From Treponema sp. (lineage in GTDB: Bacteria > Spirochaetota > Spirochaetia > Treponematales > Breznakiellaceae), in the NCBI GenBank assembly GCA_031268125.1, contig JAIRXT010000204.1, forward strand, positions 1 through 12,761: 12,761 nucleotides of DNA, given 5' to 3'. Shown one piece after another: positions 1 to 7,649 of this stretch. The position numbers and the translations under genes are program-made. Below the pieces are notes generated by a model. It did not search any database. It was not told the DNA's origin and saw nothing but the letters and a program-made list of their open reading frames with translations. How positions within the stretch are numbered: position 1 is the stretch's first letter; every line of letters starts with the position of its first letter.

Positions 1-181
1 TTTTTAATTTGCCCGGTTTGATATCGGGGGGCCGAAATTTTAATCCCAACAAAATCGGGTTTTTTTAAGGGGCCGCCCCGGGGGGCAAGCTCAAACCCCC
101 CCCCCCCCCCCCCCCCCCGATGGAAAAGAGAGCCGAACTTAAAGCGCATGCCAAAACAAAAAACAGAAAGAATCGTTTCAT
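1..181 (-). CDS. 5' end of an exported-protein gene with a G23 tract after the signal peptide (partial, out of frame as read)
   Basis: On the minus strand an ATG at 181 follows GGAGGA four bases upstream and a good promoter. The first 21 codons give MKRFFLFFVLACALSSALFSI, a typical signal peptide (Lys-Arg, hydrophobic core, small residues). Next comes a run of 23 G (96-118) that would encode a poly-glycine stretch. As written, the frame then reads GLSLPPGAAP and stops at TAA (65-67). If the tract were 21 or 24 bases long, the frame would stay open to the window edge, reading on as FELAPRGGPLKKPDF and beyond; the third frame stops at once (GTTTGA). The gene is therefore off as sequenced, or the tract length is wrong. 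The product family is not recognisable from this stub. The sequence at 1-95 is itself rich in short homopolymers and may be of low quality. The signal peptide and translation signals are seen directly; phase variation is inferred. Confidence 0.6.
96..118. repeat. 23-base C/G homopolymer inside an exported-protein reading frame
   Basis: An uninterrupted run of 23 C on the plus strand (G on the minus strand) directly after the predicted signal peptide of the gene starting at 181. Long G tracts slip during replication, and in Treponema pallidum G-tract length is known to alter expression near tpr genes. Tract length is also a classic sequencing error. Confidence 0.85.
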
Positions 182-201
182 AATGTCCTCCAATACCAAT
201 T

Positions 202-231
202 AGTATATGCCGTGCTTTTGTTCTTTGTAAA
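202..231 (-). promoter_or_regulatory. sigma70-like promoter of the left-edge exported-protein gene
   Basis: Reading the minus strand, TTTACA (226-231) and TATACT (202-207) are separated by 18 bases. Each is one mismatch from the -35 and -10 consensus. The expected start point is about 13-15 bases before the GGAGGA ribosome binding site (186-191) of the ATG at 181. This gives the downstream gene its own promoter, separate from the operon ending at 300. Confidence 0.6.
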
Positions 232-246
232 GCGATATTGAATAAT

Positions 247-307
247 TTTAAAAAACGGCCCGTATAAAACTTCATTCGTAACAATACTGTTTTTTTCTTT
301 TACGGGC
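247..307 (-). terminator. weak candidate terminator after the ABC exporter operon
   Basis: On the minus strand GCCCGTA (301-307, overlapping the stop codon of the last ABC gene) can pair with TACGGGC (258-264), followed by CGTTTTTTAAAA. The stem is only 7 bp and the loop is long (36 bases). It is plausible only because it lies between the end of the operon and the next promoter. Confidence 0.3.
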
Positions 308-2141
308 TTGTCCGGGTTTGCAGAATCTTTTCCTCTACTTCCGCCTCGAACTGGCGGGTGTAGAGATCGTAGTAGCGGCCCCGGGCGGCCATAAGCTCGC
401 CGTGGGTTCCCCGCTCAATAATTCTGCCGTCGTGGACCACCAGGATGGTGTCGGCCCCCCGGATGGTGGAAAGCCGGTGGGCGATAACAAAGCTGGTGCG
501 GCCTTCCAGGAGCCGGCTTATGGCGTGCTGGAGGAGCATTTCCATCTCGGTGTCAACGGAACTGGTGGCCTCGTCCAGGATGAAGATCCGGGGGTCCGCC
601 AGGACTGCCCGGGCAAAGGAGATAAGCTGCTTTTCCCCGGTAGAAAGCCGGTCGCCCCCCTCCCCTACTTCGGTATCGTAGCCCTTTTCCAGCTTGGCGA
701 TAATTTTACCGGCGTGGACAATCTCCGCGGCCTGCTCCACCTCCCGGTCACCGGCGGCAAGCCTGCCGTAGCGGATGTTCTCCCGGATGCTGCCGGTAAA
801 AAGATGGGGGCTCTGGAGCACATAGCCCAGGGCGCTGTGAAGCCAGTGCTGGCTCCGCTCCCGGTAATCCCGGCCGTCGATAAGGAGCCGGCCCTGGGTG
901 GGCTCGAAGAAGCGGCAGACTAAATTGACCAGGGTGGATTTACCCGCGCCGGTTTCCCCCACAATGGCAACATAGGTTCCCGCCTCCACGCGGAGGTTAA
1001 AATGTTCCAGCACGTTGTCCCCGCCGTCGGGGTAGCGGAACGTAACGTCCCGGAATTCCACCTCTCCCCGGATAGGTTCCCAATTTTCCCGCTTGGGATT
1101 AAAGGTGTCCCCGTATTTTTCAACCACAGTATCGCTGTCGGTTATCAGGGGGGCCTGTTCCAAAAGGCCGGAAACCCGTTCCACGTTGGCCTGGGTGGAG
1201 ACAAAATCGGTAAGGATGTTGGCGATATTCTGGATAGGATCGAAGAAGCCCCCGGCGTACTGCAAGAAAATTGCCAGCACTGAAAGGTCCGCCCCCAGGA
1301 ATACTATTTCATGGCCCCCGTAACCCAGAACCGCGGCGGTGGCAATGGAACCGATGAACAGCACCAGGGGAATAAAAATCGAGCGGAGCCGGGCCATCTG
1401 ATTGGCGTACTGCCGGTACTCCCCGGTAATTTCCCCGTATTCGCGGAGGCTTTGCTCCTGGGTAACCAGGACTTTGACGGTCCGGGCGCCGGTGATCCCT
1501 TCGTTCATGGCCCCGGTCATCTTTGAATTAAGCCGCCGGAGAATCCGGTTTACCCGGAGGATCCGTTTCTGGAAAAACCAGGTAAAAAGAGCCAGGGGCG
1601 GGATGGTGGCGCAGACGATAAGGGCAAGACGCCAGTGGACCAGGAACATGGAAATGATCACCCCGACGCAGTAAAACACGGACCAGGAAAAGTCGACGAC
1701 CCCCCAGGCCACCAGTTCCCCGATTTTCCCGGTGTCCGAATGGGTCCGGGCCATCATGTAACCTACGGGGGTTTTGTTGTAATAGTCCAGGCTGAGTTTT
1801 TGGAGATGATAAAACACCGCGTTCCTGATGGTCCTGACGATTCCCACTTCCGCGCGGATTCCGTTGGCCACAAAAAACCGGACGTTAATCCCCTGGATAA
1901 TGATCATGGTGAGGGCCGCCGCCACAAGCCGCCCCACACCCTGGCTGCTGCGGGGTTCGATATTGTTCCTGATGGCGTAGCCCAGGAGCAGCGGCAGAAT
2001 CACGTCCACCGCGGCGGCGCTGAGCATCAGAACCGCGCAGCGGATAAGATTCCACTTTTGCGGGGCAATGAAGGGGGCCATTTTCTTCCAGACGGCCGGC
2101 GAGATGGGTTTGTTATAATCCAGGTCTTCAAAATCGGCCAT
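300..2141 (-). CDS. ABC exporter half-transporter, catalytic-glutamate partner (TM288/LmrD-like)
   Basis: A 613-residue type I (ABCB-like) half-transporter: an N-terminal membrane domain (about 30-320, roughly six segments) followed by a nucleotide-binding domain. Visible motifs are Walker A GETGAGKST (395-403), Q-loop Gln443, Walker B ending Asp523-Glu524 with the catalytic Glu present, and H-loop His555. The signature reads LSTGE (499-503) instead of LSGGQ. This matches the subunit of heterodimeric exporters that keeps the catalytic Glu but has a weak signature. The ATG overlaps the stop of the upstream ABC gene by one base (TAATG), so the pair is probably translationally coupled and forms a heterodimer in the inner membrane. 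The substrate cannot be told from sequence; drugs, lipids or peptides are all possible. It is the last gene of the operon. Confidence 0.93.
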   Translation of the reverse strand: MADFEDLDYNKPISPAVWKKMAPFIAPQKWNLIRCAVLMLSAAAVDVILPLLLGYAIRNNIEPRSSQGVGRLVAAALTMIIIQGINVRFFVANGIRAEVGIVRTIRNAVFYHLQKLSLDYYNKTPVGYMMARTHSDTGKIGELVAWGVVDFSWSVFYCVGVIISMFLVHWRLALIVCATIPPLALFTWFFQKRILRVNRILRRLNSKMTGAMNEGITGARTVKVLVTQEQSLREYGEITGEYRQYANQMARLRSIFIPLVLFIGSIATAAVLGYGGHEIVFLGADLSVLAIFLQYAGGFFDPIQNIANILTDFVSTQANVERVSGLLEQAPLITDSDTVVEKYGDTFNPKRENWEPIRGEVEFRDVTFRYPDGGDNVLEHFNLRVEAGTYVAIVGETGAGKSTLVNLVCRFFEPTQGRLLIDGRDYRERSQHWLHSALGYVLQSPHLFTGSIRENIRYGRLAAGDREVEQAAEIVHAGKIIAKLEKGYDTEVGEGGDRLSTGEKQLISFARAVLADPRIFILDEATSSVDTEMEMLLQHAISRLLEGRTSFVIAHRLSTIRGADTILVVHDGRIIERGTHGELMAARGRYYDLYTRQFEAEVEEKILQTRTSP

Positions 2142-3994
2142 TACGGTACGTCTCCCTTTTGGAGTTCGAAAATCCGGCGGTAGCTTCCCTCCCGGGCCAG
2201 AAGTTCCTGGTGGGTCCCCAGTTCTTCTATTTCGCCGTCCTTGAGTACCAGGATCTGATCCGCCTGCATCAGGCTGGATATGCGGTGGGAGATGAGGATT
2301 ACCGCCGCACCGGCCACCCGGTTTTTGAGGGCGGAGCGGATTCTCATATCCGTTTCCGTGTCCACCGCGGAAAGACTGTCGTCAAAGATCATCACCGGCG
2401 GGTTGGAGGCCAGCATCCGGGCGATGGCGACCCGCTGTTTTTGCCCCCCCGAAAGGGTAACTCCCCGCTCGCCCACCACCGTTTCGTAGGCCTTTTCAAA
2501 TTCCCGGATGTTTCCGTCCACCTGTGCCACCACGGCGGCGGCGTGGACTTCTTCCAGGGGAAGCCCCCCGGTCCCCGCGGCGATATTCTCCCGGATGGTC
2601 TTGGAAAAGAGGAAGGGCTCCTGGAGGCAAAGGCCGATGTGGCGGCGCAGGTAATCCCGGCTGATCCGCCTGATGTCTATGCCGTCGAGGGTAATGCGGC
2701 CGCCGCCTTCTTCCAGATCGTAGAGCCGGGCGATAAGGTGGACCAGCGTAGACTTGCCCGATCCGGTGGCCCCCAGAATCGCCAGGGTAGTACCGGGCTT
2801 GACGGTAAAGGAAATATTCCGCAGCACCGGGGCAGGGACTTCCGCCGCGTCCGCTTTCCCGGCGGAGTCCCCTGCATAGCCAAAGCTGACATTTTCGAAG
2901 CGGATCTCCCCCCGGATAAGGGGCCGCAGGGCATCGGGGGGATCGGTTTCCGGCTCCTCCGCCAGAATATCCCGGACCCGGCCGGCGGAAACCAGGGTTT
3001 TGGAAAGTTCAGAAAGAATCCGGCCCAACTGCCGGACGGGCCAGATCATCCAGTTGCAGTAGGTGTAAAAGGCCAGGAAGGTGCCGGGGGAAAGTTCCCC
3101 CTGGACGCTGCGGTAGATCCCCGCCCCCACGACGATCACCAGTTGGAGGCCGCTCATAATGTCCCCGGCCCCCCAGAACAGGCCCAGCAATTTGCCGGTA
3201 ACGATCCAGATGTTCGCGTGGGTAAGAGTCTTGGCGGAAAAACGGCCCATTTCGTAGGATTCCCTGCCGAAGGCCCGGACCACCCGGACCCCGGTGTAGT
3301 TTTCCTGCGCGCAGGCCTGCATGTCCCCCTCCGCGGCGTCGGCCCGGGCAAATTCCCGGGCAACTTTTTTGAAGTAGAGAAGGGAAAACAAAAAAATGGG
3401 GGGAAGCAGAATCAGGGACATAAGGGACATGAAAACGTCCATAGAAAACATCATCACCAGGGCAATGACAAAGACTCCGAAGATCCGCAGTAATTCGCTC
3501 ATCTGGTTCTGGAGAAAATTACGAATCGTGTCCACATCGGAGGTGCTGCGCTGGATAATATCCCCCGTATGGCAGCGTACATGCCACAGGTAGGGGAGCC
3601 GCTGGATATGGCTGTACAGCGTATTCCGCAGCCGCCAGGCGATGGTCTCCCCGATTTCGATGCTGGTGTAGCGCCTGGCGGCGTTGAGAAGGCCGGAACA
3701 CAGGGCCGCCGCCAGGGTAAAAAGGCCGCAGATCCAGATGTTCCGCCGCAGAAATTCTGTTCCACCCAGGGAACCGGCCAGTGCCCGGACAAAGGCGGGG
3801 GCCGCCAGGGGCGCATCCCCAATAACCGAATCAATGGTGTAGCGGATGATCTGGGGGGAAATAAACGAGAAAACCACCGTGCCGATGGTGGCGGCGCAGC
3901 AAAAGGACAGAGAAAATAACCGGTCCTCCATAGCGGCCGCTATCAGCGCGGGGCGGCTCTTCTTCCAGGGCAGTTTCGTTATGAGTGATGCCAC
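2141..3994 (-). CDS. ABC exporter half-transporter, degenerate-site partner (TM287/LmrC-like)
   Basis: A 617-residue ABC half-transporter if started at the GTG at 3994, one base past the stop of the preceding gene, with GGGGGAG 11 bases upstream. An ATG at 3931 (596 aa) is the alternative. The open frame runs back to 4612, but that part overlaps the DUF6062-like gene and has no ABC homology. The membrane domain spans about 25-330. NBD motifs are Walker A GATGSGKST (408-416), Q-loop Gln458, a canonical LSGGQ signature (514-518) and H-loop His570. Walker B ends Asp538-Asp539, with Asp replacing the catalytic Glu. Together with the partner this gives one consensus and one degenerate ATP site, the hallmark of heterodimeric exporters such as TM287/288. 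It lies directly upstream of and overlapping its partner. Confidence 0.9.
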   Translation of the reverse strand: MASLITKLPWKKSRPALIAAAMEDRLFSLSFCCAATIGTVVFSFISPQIIRYTIDSVIGDAPLAAPAFVRALAGSLGGTEFLRRNIWICGLFTLAAALCSGLLNAARRYTSIEIGETIAWRLRNTLYSHIQRLPYLWHVRCHTGDIIQRSTSDVDTIRNFLQNQMSELLRIFGVFVIALVMMFSMDVFMSLMSLILLPPIFLFSLLYFKKVAREFARADAAEGDMQACAQENYTGVRVVRAFGRESYEMGRFSAKTLTHANIWIVTGKLLGLFWGAGDIMSGLQLVIVVGAGIYRSVQGELSPGTFLAFYTYCNWMIWPVRQLGRILSELSKTLVSAGRVRDILAEEPETDPPDALRPLIRGEIRFENVSFGYAGDSAGKADAAEVPAPVLRNISFTVKPGTTLAILGATGSGKSTLVHLIARLYDLEEGGGRITLDGIDIRRISRDYLRRHIGLCLQEPFLFSKTIRENIAAGTGGLPLEEVHAAAVVAQVDGNIREFEKAYETVVGERGVTLSGGQKQRVAIARMLASNPPVMIFDDSLSAVDTETDMRIRSALKNRVAGAAVILISHRISSLMQADQILVLKDGEIEELGTHQELLAREGSYRRIFELQKGDVP

Positions 3995-3995
3995 G

Positions 3996-4640
3996 TTAAT
4001 CCGCGCTCCCCCGCAGGGCCAGGGCAAGTTCTTTCCACACCAGCCGGTCCCGTTCCGGGAGGGCGCGGAATTCCTCCTGCCTGCCATAGGCTGAAAGTTC
4101 GATAAACTGGTCGATTCGCTGTTTGAGACCGGCGAATTTATGATCGTGAAATTCGGTAATCCAGGGGGGCAGCTTCTTCCAGGATTCCAGAAGCTTGCCG
4201 TAATGGGGGGCGCAGAGTCCCTCCGAGCGGGTAAAAAGCCGCCTGAGTTCCTGCTCTTCGGAGCTTTCCCCTGCGGCCCCGGCAAGAAAACCCAGGTATT
4301 CGGTTTCGATGCGGTCCCGTTCCACACAGATGGGACAGCGTTCACTGCGCCGCCAGGGTTTCCGGCTTTTAAACGAATCGATCCGCTCTTCCAGAATATC
4401 CCGGCCCAGAATCGCCACGGCCAGGCCGTCCCGGAAGGATTCCAGATTCCGGGAATGGTAGCTGCAAAAGCCCCCGGCCAGGCGGTGGGCTTTGCGGAAG
4501 CTCCGATCCGAAACATGCTCAAAGAGCATGTTGTCGATATAGCGCTCCGCCCTGTCCCCCACGATTCTACAGAGGGGGCAGCCGCCTTTTTCACAGGCCT
4601 TTTCCATTTCAAAAAAATTTATATGCTTATCTACCGCCAT
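3996..4640 (-). CDS. DUF6062-like cysteine-rich protein with two CPxC/CxxH modules
   Basis: A 214-residue soluble protein. The ATG at 4640 is chosen because conserved-looking sequence begins there (MAVDKHINFFEMEKACEKGG) and GGAAG lies upstream; the frame is open further back but would run into rpiA. Two similar cysteine/histidine sets are visible: C21-P-L-C24 with C59-S-Y-H62, and C102-P-I-C105 with C143-A-P-H146. This suggests two zinc sites and an internal duplication. The pattern fits the DUF6062 family as I recall it; no biochemical function is known to me. It lies 32 bases after rpiA and one base before the ABC exporter start, so it is part of the operon. There is no signal peptide or membrane segment, so it is probably cytoplasmic. 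Its role in metal sensing, redox or nucleic-acid binding is open. Confidence 0.85.
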   Translation of the reverse strand: MAVDKHINFFEMEKACEKGGCPLCRIVGDRAERYIDNMLFEHVSDRSFRKAHRLAGGFCSYHSRNLESFRDGLAVAILGRDILEERIDSFKSRKPWRRSERCPICVERDRIETEYLGFLAGAAGESSEEQELRRLFTRSEGLCAPHYGKLLESWKKLPPWITEFHDHKFAGLKQRIDQFIELSAYGRQEEFRALPERDRLVWKELALALRGSAD

Positions 4641-4672
4641 GATACTTCCAATAGGTGATGTATGGGGGACCT

Positions 4673-5389
4673 TTAGTCCCGGGATTCCACGGCGCCGCTG
4701 CTGCGGCCGATGTAGACACGGGGACGGATTCGCCTTCCCCAAGGACCGGTAAAAAATCCGTTTTCCACAACTCCGGGAATCCGGTTGATGTATTCTTCAA
4801 GTTCCTCCGGGTCCGGCGCTTCCCGGAACACAATGTCCAACAGCAGATTCCCGTGTTCGGTGATCACCGGCCCGGCCTTACGCAGGGCTTCCCGCAGCGT
4901 TACGGCGGCCCCCAGCTTTTCCAGGGCCCGGCTCACGGCCAGGCGGGATTCGGGGATCACTTCCACCGGCACAGGAAAGCGGAGGCCCAGACGGGACACC
5001 AGCTTGCCTTCGTCCGCCACCACGGCGAAACGGCCGGAATTATAGGCGGCAAGTTTTTCGATCAGCAACGCGCCGCCGCCGCCCTTTATCAGCCGGTTTT
5101 CCGTATCGATCTCATCGGCCCCGTCAATAGTAAGGTCCAGGCCCCCGGACAATTCGGGGGAGTTAAGGCCGTAATGGGGGATGCCCAGCTTCTCACATTC
5201 CAGTTCAGTCTGGAAGCTGGTGGCAAATACCCTGATACCCTTTATATCCCCCGCCGCCAGCCGGGCCCCTACCCGGCGGACCACATGGACGGCGGTGGAC
5301 CCCGTTCCCAGGCCCAGCCGTATACCGCTTGTAACAAGCTCGTCCGCAGCGCGCAAAGCGGCCTGTTCTTTCATCCCCTGGGAATCCAT
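4673..5389 (-). CDS. rpiA: ribose-5-phosphate isomerase A
   Basis: A 238-residue RpiA, interconverting ribose 5-phosphate and ribulose 5-phosphate in the non-oxidative pentose phosphate pathway in the cytoplasm. Hallmarks are the phosphate-binding GLGTGST (26-32), DGADEID (89-95), KGGGGA (102-107) and Glu111. The spacing of Asp89, Asp92, Lys102 and Glu111 is the same as E. coli Asp81, Asp84, Lys94 and Glu103, so the active site looks complete. Length is close to the family norm (about 220-240). The ATG at 5389 is preceded by AGGGG about 8 bases upstream, which overlaps the end of aroDE; the gap to aroDE is only 12 bases. Ribose phosphate and erythrose phosphate pools link this gene loosely to the shikimate pathway gene before it. 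Confidence 0.96.
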   Translation of the reverse strand: MDSQGMKEQAALRAADELVTSGIRLGLGTGSTAVHVVRRVGARLAAGDIKGIRVFATSFQTELECEKLGIPHYGLNSPELSGGLDLTIDGADEIDTENRLIKGGGGALLIEKLAAYNSGRFAVVADEGKLVSRLGLRFPVPVEVIPESRLAVSRALEKLGAAVTLREALRKAGPVITEHGNLLLDIVFREAPDPEELEEYINRIPGVVENGFFTGPWGRRIRPRVYIGRSSGAVESRD

Positions 5390-5401
5390 TGTGCAACACC
5401 C

Positions 5402-6970
5402 CTATATATTTACACGGTTAAGAAGGGTTGGAGGAAAATCTCGTTTGAAAAATTGAGCATACTGATACCGGGCCTGTCGGATGAGCATATCATACCCGTT
5501 GAGGACCGGACAACCTGCCGCCGCGGCCCGCTGCAGAAAGGGAGTCCTTTCCGGTTCGTAAACCAGATCCATGACGATTTCCTTTCCCGAAAAGGAGTAC
5601 CGTTCCAGGGGGTCCCGGTCGGGGTTTCCCTCCATCCCCGCAGGGGTTGTCTGGACGATGATGTCGGAAAATTTCTCCATCTGGCTGATTCCCCCCTCGT
5701 CCAGCCCGCCCCACCGGAACTTGTAGGGGGCGGCAAGGCTCCGGGCCTTCGCCAGGGTACGGTTCAGGACCAGGGTCCTGGCCCCCAGGCGGTACAGTTC
5801 CGCGGCCGCAGCCCTGGCGGCGCCCCCCGCGCCGATAACCGTAACCTTCCAGCCTTTTAAGCTGGAAACGGCCCGCCCCGCAGATTTCCGCGGCGGGGGA
5901 ACCATCCCGGCTTCATCCCCGCCGCCGGCATGCACCGTTCCGGCAAAGGCCAAAAGAGAATCGGAAAAACCCCGCATGTCCGTGTTGGTACCCTGCCAGC
6001 CCTGGGGACAGCGGGTAATGGTATTACAGGCCCGGATTTGTCCTACATCTTCCGACATGGAGCCCAGATATTCGAGTACCGCTTCCTTGTAAGGAACCGT
6101 TACCGATACGCCGCTTATGTCCAGTTCCTCCGCCAGGGCCATAAAATCCTTGAGGGAATCCGCCGGGAAGGGCACGTAGACGGCGCCGGCGGTTTCCAGA
6201 GAAAAAACGGTATTAAAAAACCGGGGAGAACCGGTTACGTTGAGGGGATAACCCACCACCCCGAACACCCTGGTGTCCGCGTTGATGCTGCGGAAACGGT
6301 ACAATTCCACCAGGTCTTTGGGGCAGATCTGGCCCGGGGCGGCGCTGGGCTCCCCCTCCGCGCTGGTATACGTTATTTGGGAGCCGAGTTTTTCCGCAAG
6401 AATCCGGGTGAAAACCCCGTAACGGCCCATGCAGAGGAAGACTTTGTCCAGGTTCCGCTCCCGCCTGGCGGCGCGGACCATAGCCAGCGCATCGGCGGAG
6501 CCCCTTGCCAGGACGGCTATCTTGACGATCTCGTCCCCGGTCCTTAAAAGTTTCTGTATCTTCCCCGGAATATCTTCGTCAATGCCGTTCAGATTATGGG
6601 AGGAGCGGATGATGCGGGTTCCGAAGGTCCGGGCCGCCTCTTCCAGGCTGGGAACATTCAGGTCCTCCTCCAGGTCCACATAGGCAAAATTTTTCCGCCG
6701 GTCGGCCTCCGCAAAGGCCAGGCCCTGGGCCAGGAGCCGGATCCGGGAGGCCTCCCCCTGGGCATAGTTCCCCCCGTCCGTGTCCCGCCGGATGGTCAGA
6801 ATGACCGGAAGCCCCGCCTGTTCGGGGAAGCGGCGGATCAAAAGACGCTCGTCCTGGTCCAGACAGTCCACCCGCAGTTCCGCAATATCAACATACCGGC
6901 GGTTCCGTTCCAGAATCTCCAGATCCCCGGCGATGGTTTTAGCAGTTAAGCACAGACAGATTTTCGCCAT
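5402..6970 (-). CDS. aroDE: bifunctional type I 3-dehydroquinate dehydratase / shikimate dehydrogenase
   Basis: A 522-residue fusion doing steps three and four of the shikimate pathway: 3-dehydroquinate to 3-dehydroshikimate, then NADPH-dependent reduction to shikimate. Residues 1-225 are type I dehydroquinase: ELRVD (31-35), the catalytic pair His125 (RSSHN) and Schiff-base Lys150 (IVKIA), and a PSAAPGQ loop (208-214). Residues 233-518 are shikimate dehydrogenase: TGSP (246-249), VTVPYKE with Lys295, Asn316, NTD with Asp331, the NADP loop GAGGAAR (380-386), and a C-terminal NGYDMLIRQA. The usual SxSP shikimate-binding Ser is Thr246 and the following HN is Phe252-Asn253. A Gly/Pro-rich insert lies near 345-371. 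The ATG at 6970 has GGAGGGAG 4 bases upstream. Such fusions occur in spirochaetes, Chlamydia and plants. Confidence 0.95.
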   Translation of the reverse strand: MAKICLCLTAKTIAGDLEILERNRRYVDIAELRVDCLDQDERLLIRRFPEQAGLPVILTIRRDTDGGNYAQGEASRIRLLAQGLAFAEADRRKNFAYVDLEEDLNVPSLEEAARTFGTRIIRSSHNLNGIDEDIPGKIQKLLRTGDEIVKIAVLARGSADALAMVRAARRERNLDKVFLCMGRYGVFTRILAEKLGSQITYTSAEGEPSAAPGQICPKDLVELYRFRSINADTRVFGVVGYPLNVTGSPRFFNTVFSLETAGAVYVPFPADSLKDFMALAEELDISGVSVTVPYKEAVLEYLGSMSEDVGQIRACNTITRCPQGWQGTNTDMRGFSDSLLAFAGTVHAGGGDEAGMVPPPRKSAGRAVSSLKGWKVTVIGAGGAARAAAAELYRLGARTLVLNRTLAKARSLAAPYKFRWGGLDEGGISQMEKFSDIIVQTTPAGMEGNPDRDPLERYSFSGKEIVMDLVYEPERTPFLQRAAAAGCPVLNGYDMLIRQARYQYAQFFKRDFPPTLLNRVNI

Positions 6971-6990
6971 GATACTCCCTCCGGCGGGGC

Positions 6991-7452
6991 TTAAAAATCA
7001 CTGCGGTACATGAAGATCTCCGCCACCTGGCCGGAATTCCCTATGTTTACCCGCAGATGTATGGGCCAGGGGCGGCCGCTGATGGGAAGGAGAAAATAAT
7101 CTTCCCCCTCCTGGATGTTCTGTCCCAGGGCCAGGGGTACCGCCCTCCGGTTGTCCCCCACCCTGATGCCCCGGACCGCGGGGATTCCAAGCTGCCACAC
7201 CCGGTCCCGGTAAACATAAAAATCCCCCTGGGGGTACACCAGCACCACATCGTCCTGCCACTCGTCCGTTCCCCGGACGGCGTAGACCTCCTGGGGAACT
7301 CCGAAACGGCTGTAGACCCCCTCCAGCGTAAGGCCGATAAGAGTTTCAGGTTCTAAAATTTCCCCCTCCGGGGCGGGACTTTCCTGGGCAGGAAGCAGGG
7401 GAAACACCCCCAATAGCAGCAGTAAACAGCCCAAGGGCCGGTAAATCCCCAT
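6991..7452 (-). CDS. small exported protein of unknown function
   Basis: A 153-residue protein that I do not recognise. Residues 1-22 form a signal peptide (hydrophobic LLLLLGVFPLL, cleavage likely after PAQ). The mature part begins with a Pro/Glu-rich linker (about 24-35). It is followed by a compact domain rich in beta-type sequence, with ETLIGLTLEGVYSRFGVPQE, then VVLVYPQGDFYVYRDRVWQL. The 'GLTLEGVYSRFGVP' pattern followed by an aromatic-rich strand is loosely reminiscent of BamE/SmpA-like periplasmic domains, but this is only a resemblance. There is no lipobox Cys at the expected cleavage site, so it is probably periplasmic. It is the first gene of the operon, 20 bases before aroDE, and has only a poor ribosome binding site (AGGTAAAG). 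Confidence 0.75.
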   Translation of the reverse strand: MGIYRPLGCLLLLLGVFPLLPAQESPAPEGEILEPETLIGLTLEGVYSRFGVPQEVYAVRGTDEWQDDVVLVYPQGDFYVYRDRVWQLGIPAVRGIRVGDNRRAVPLALGQNIQEGEDYFLLPISGRPWPIHLRVNIGNSGQVAEIFMYRSDF

Positions 7453-7539
7453 GAAGCTACTTTACCTAAAGCCCGGACTCCGTGCAAGCGCAACCGCCCG
7501 GCAATTTTACTTTTAGCGAAAAAGACCCCTTGTCCAACA

Positions 7540-7649
7540 AAAAAATGGCTGCATTGCGAGCCTGTTGCAAATCTAAGGTTAGTTTCGCAATAGGCTACGG
7601 TAACTATGGACGAAAATAACGAAAATACTCTGCAATGCAGCCATTTTTT
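7540..7649. repeat. structured 110-base element with 18-bp perfect inverted ends and a nested hairpin
   Basis: AAAAAATGGCTGCATTGC (7540-7557) and GCAATGCAGCCATTTTTT (7632-7649) are exact reverse complements around a 74-base interior. Within it AGCCTGTTGC (7559-7568) pairs with GCAATAGGCT (7587-7596) with one G-U, and two further 3-bp helices continue inside (7569-7571/7583-7585 and 7573-7575/7580-7582). It could be a small mobile repeat or a structured RNA; the strand is not decided by the fold. Confidence 0.65.

Noticed and set aside
1..95. Meaningful protein sequence beyond the G23 tract
   Set aside because: The stretch is crowded with short homopolymers and resembles degraded sequence past a hard template; I report the open frame but do not assign a family.
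2159..3493. 444-residue plus-strand open frame, with similar long ones at 318-923, 1635-2183, 4655-5860 and 5930-6547
   Set aside because: These are antisense shadows of GC-rich genes with clear family motifs on the minus strand; their products are Gly/Pro/His-rich and low in complexity.
3995..4612. N-terminal extension that would make the first ABC subunit 823 residues
   Set aside because: It lies antisense-frame to nothing but in another frame of the same strand as the well-supported DUF6062-like gene, shows no membrane or ABC character, and a GTG with a plausible ribosome binding site exists at 3994.
7453..7540. Promoter for the minus-strand operon, e.g. TTGCAC with TAAAGT close to the start
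   Set aside because: Matches are weak (3/6 and 4/6) and would leave only about six bases before the ATG; not strong enough to annotate beyond the shared 18-mer.
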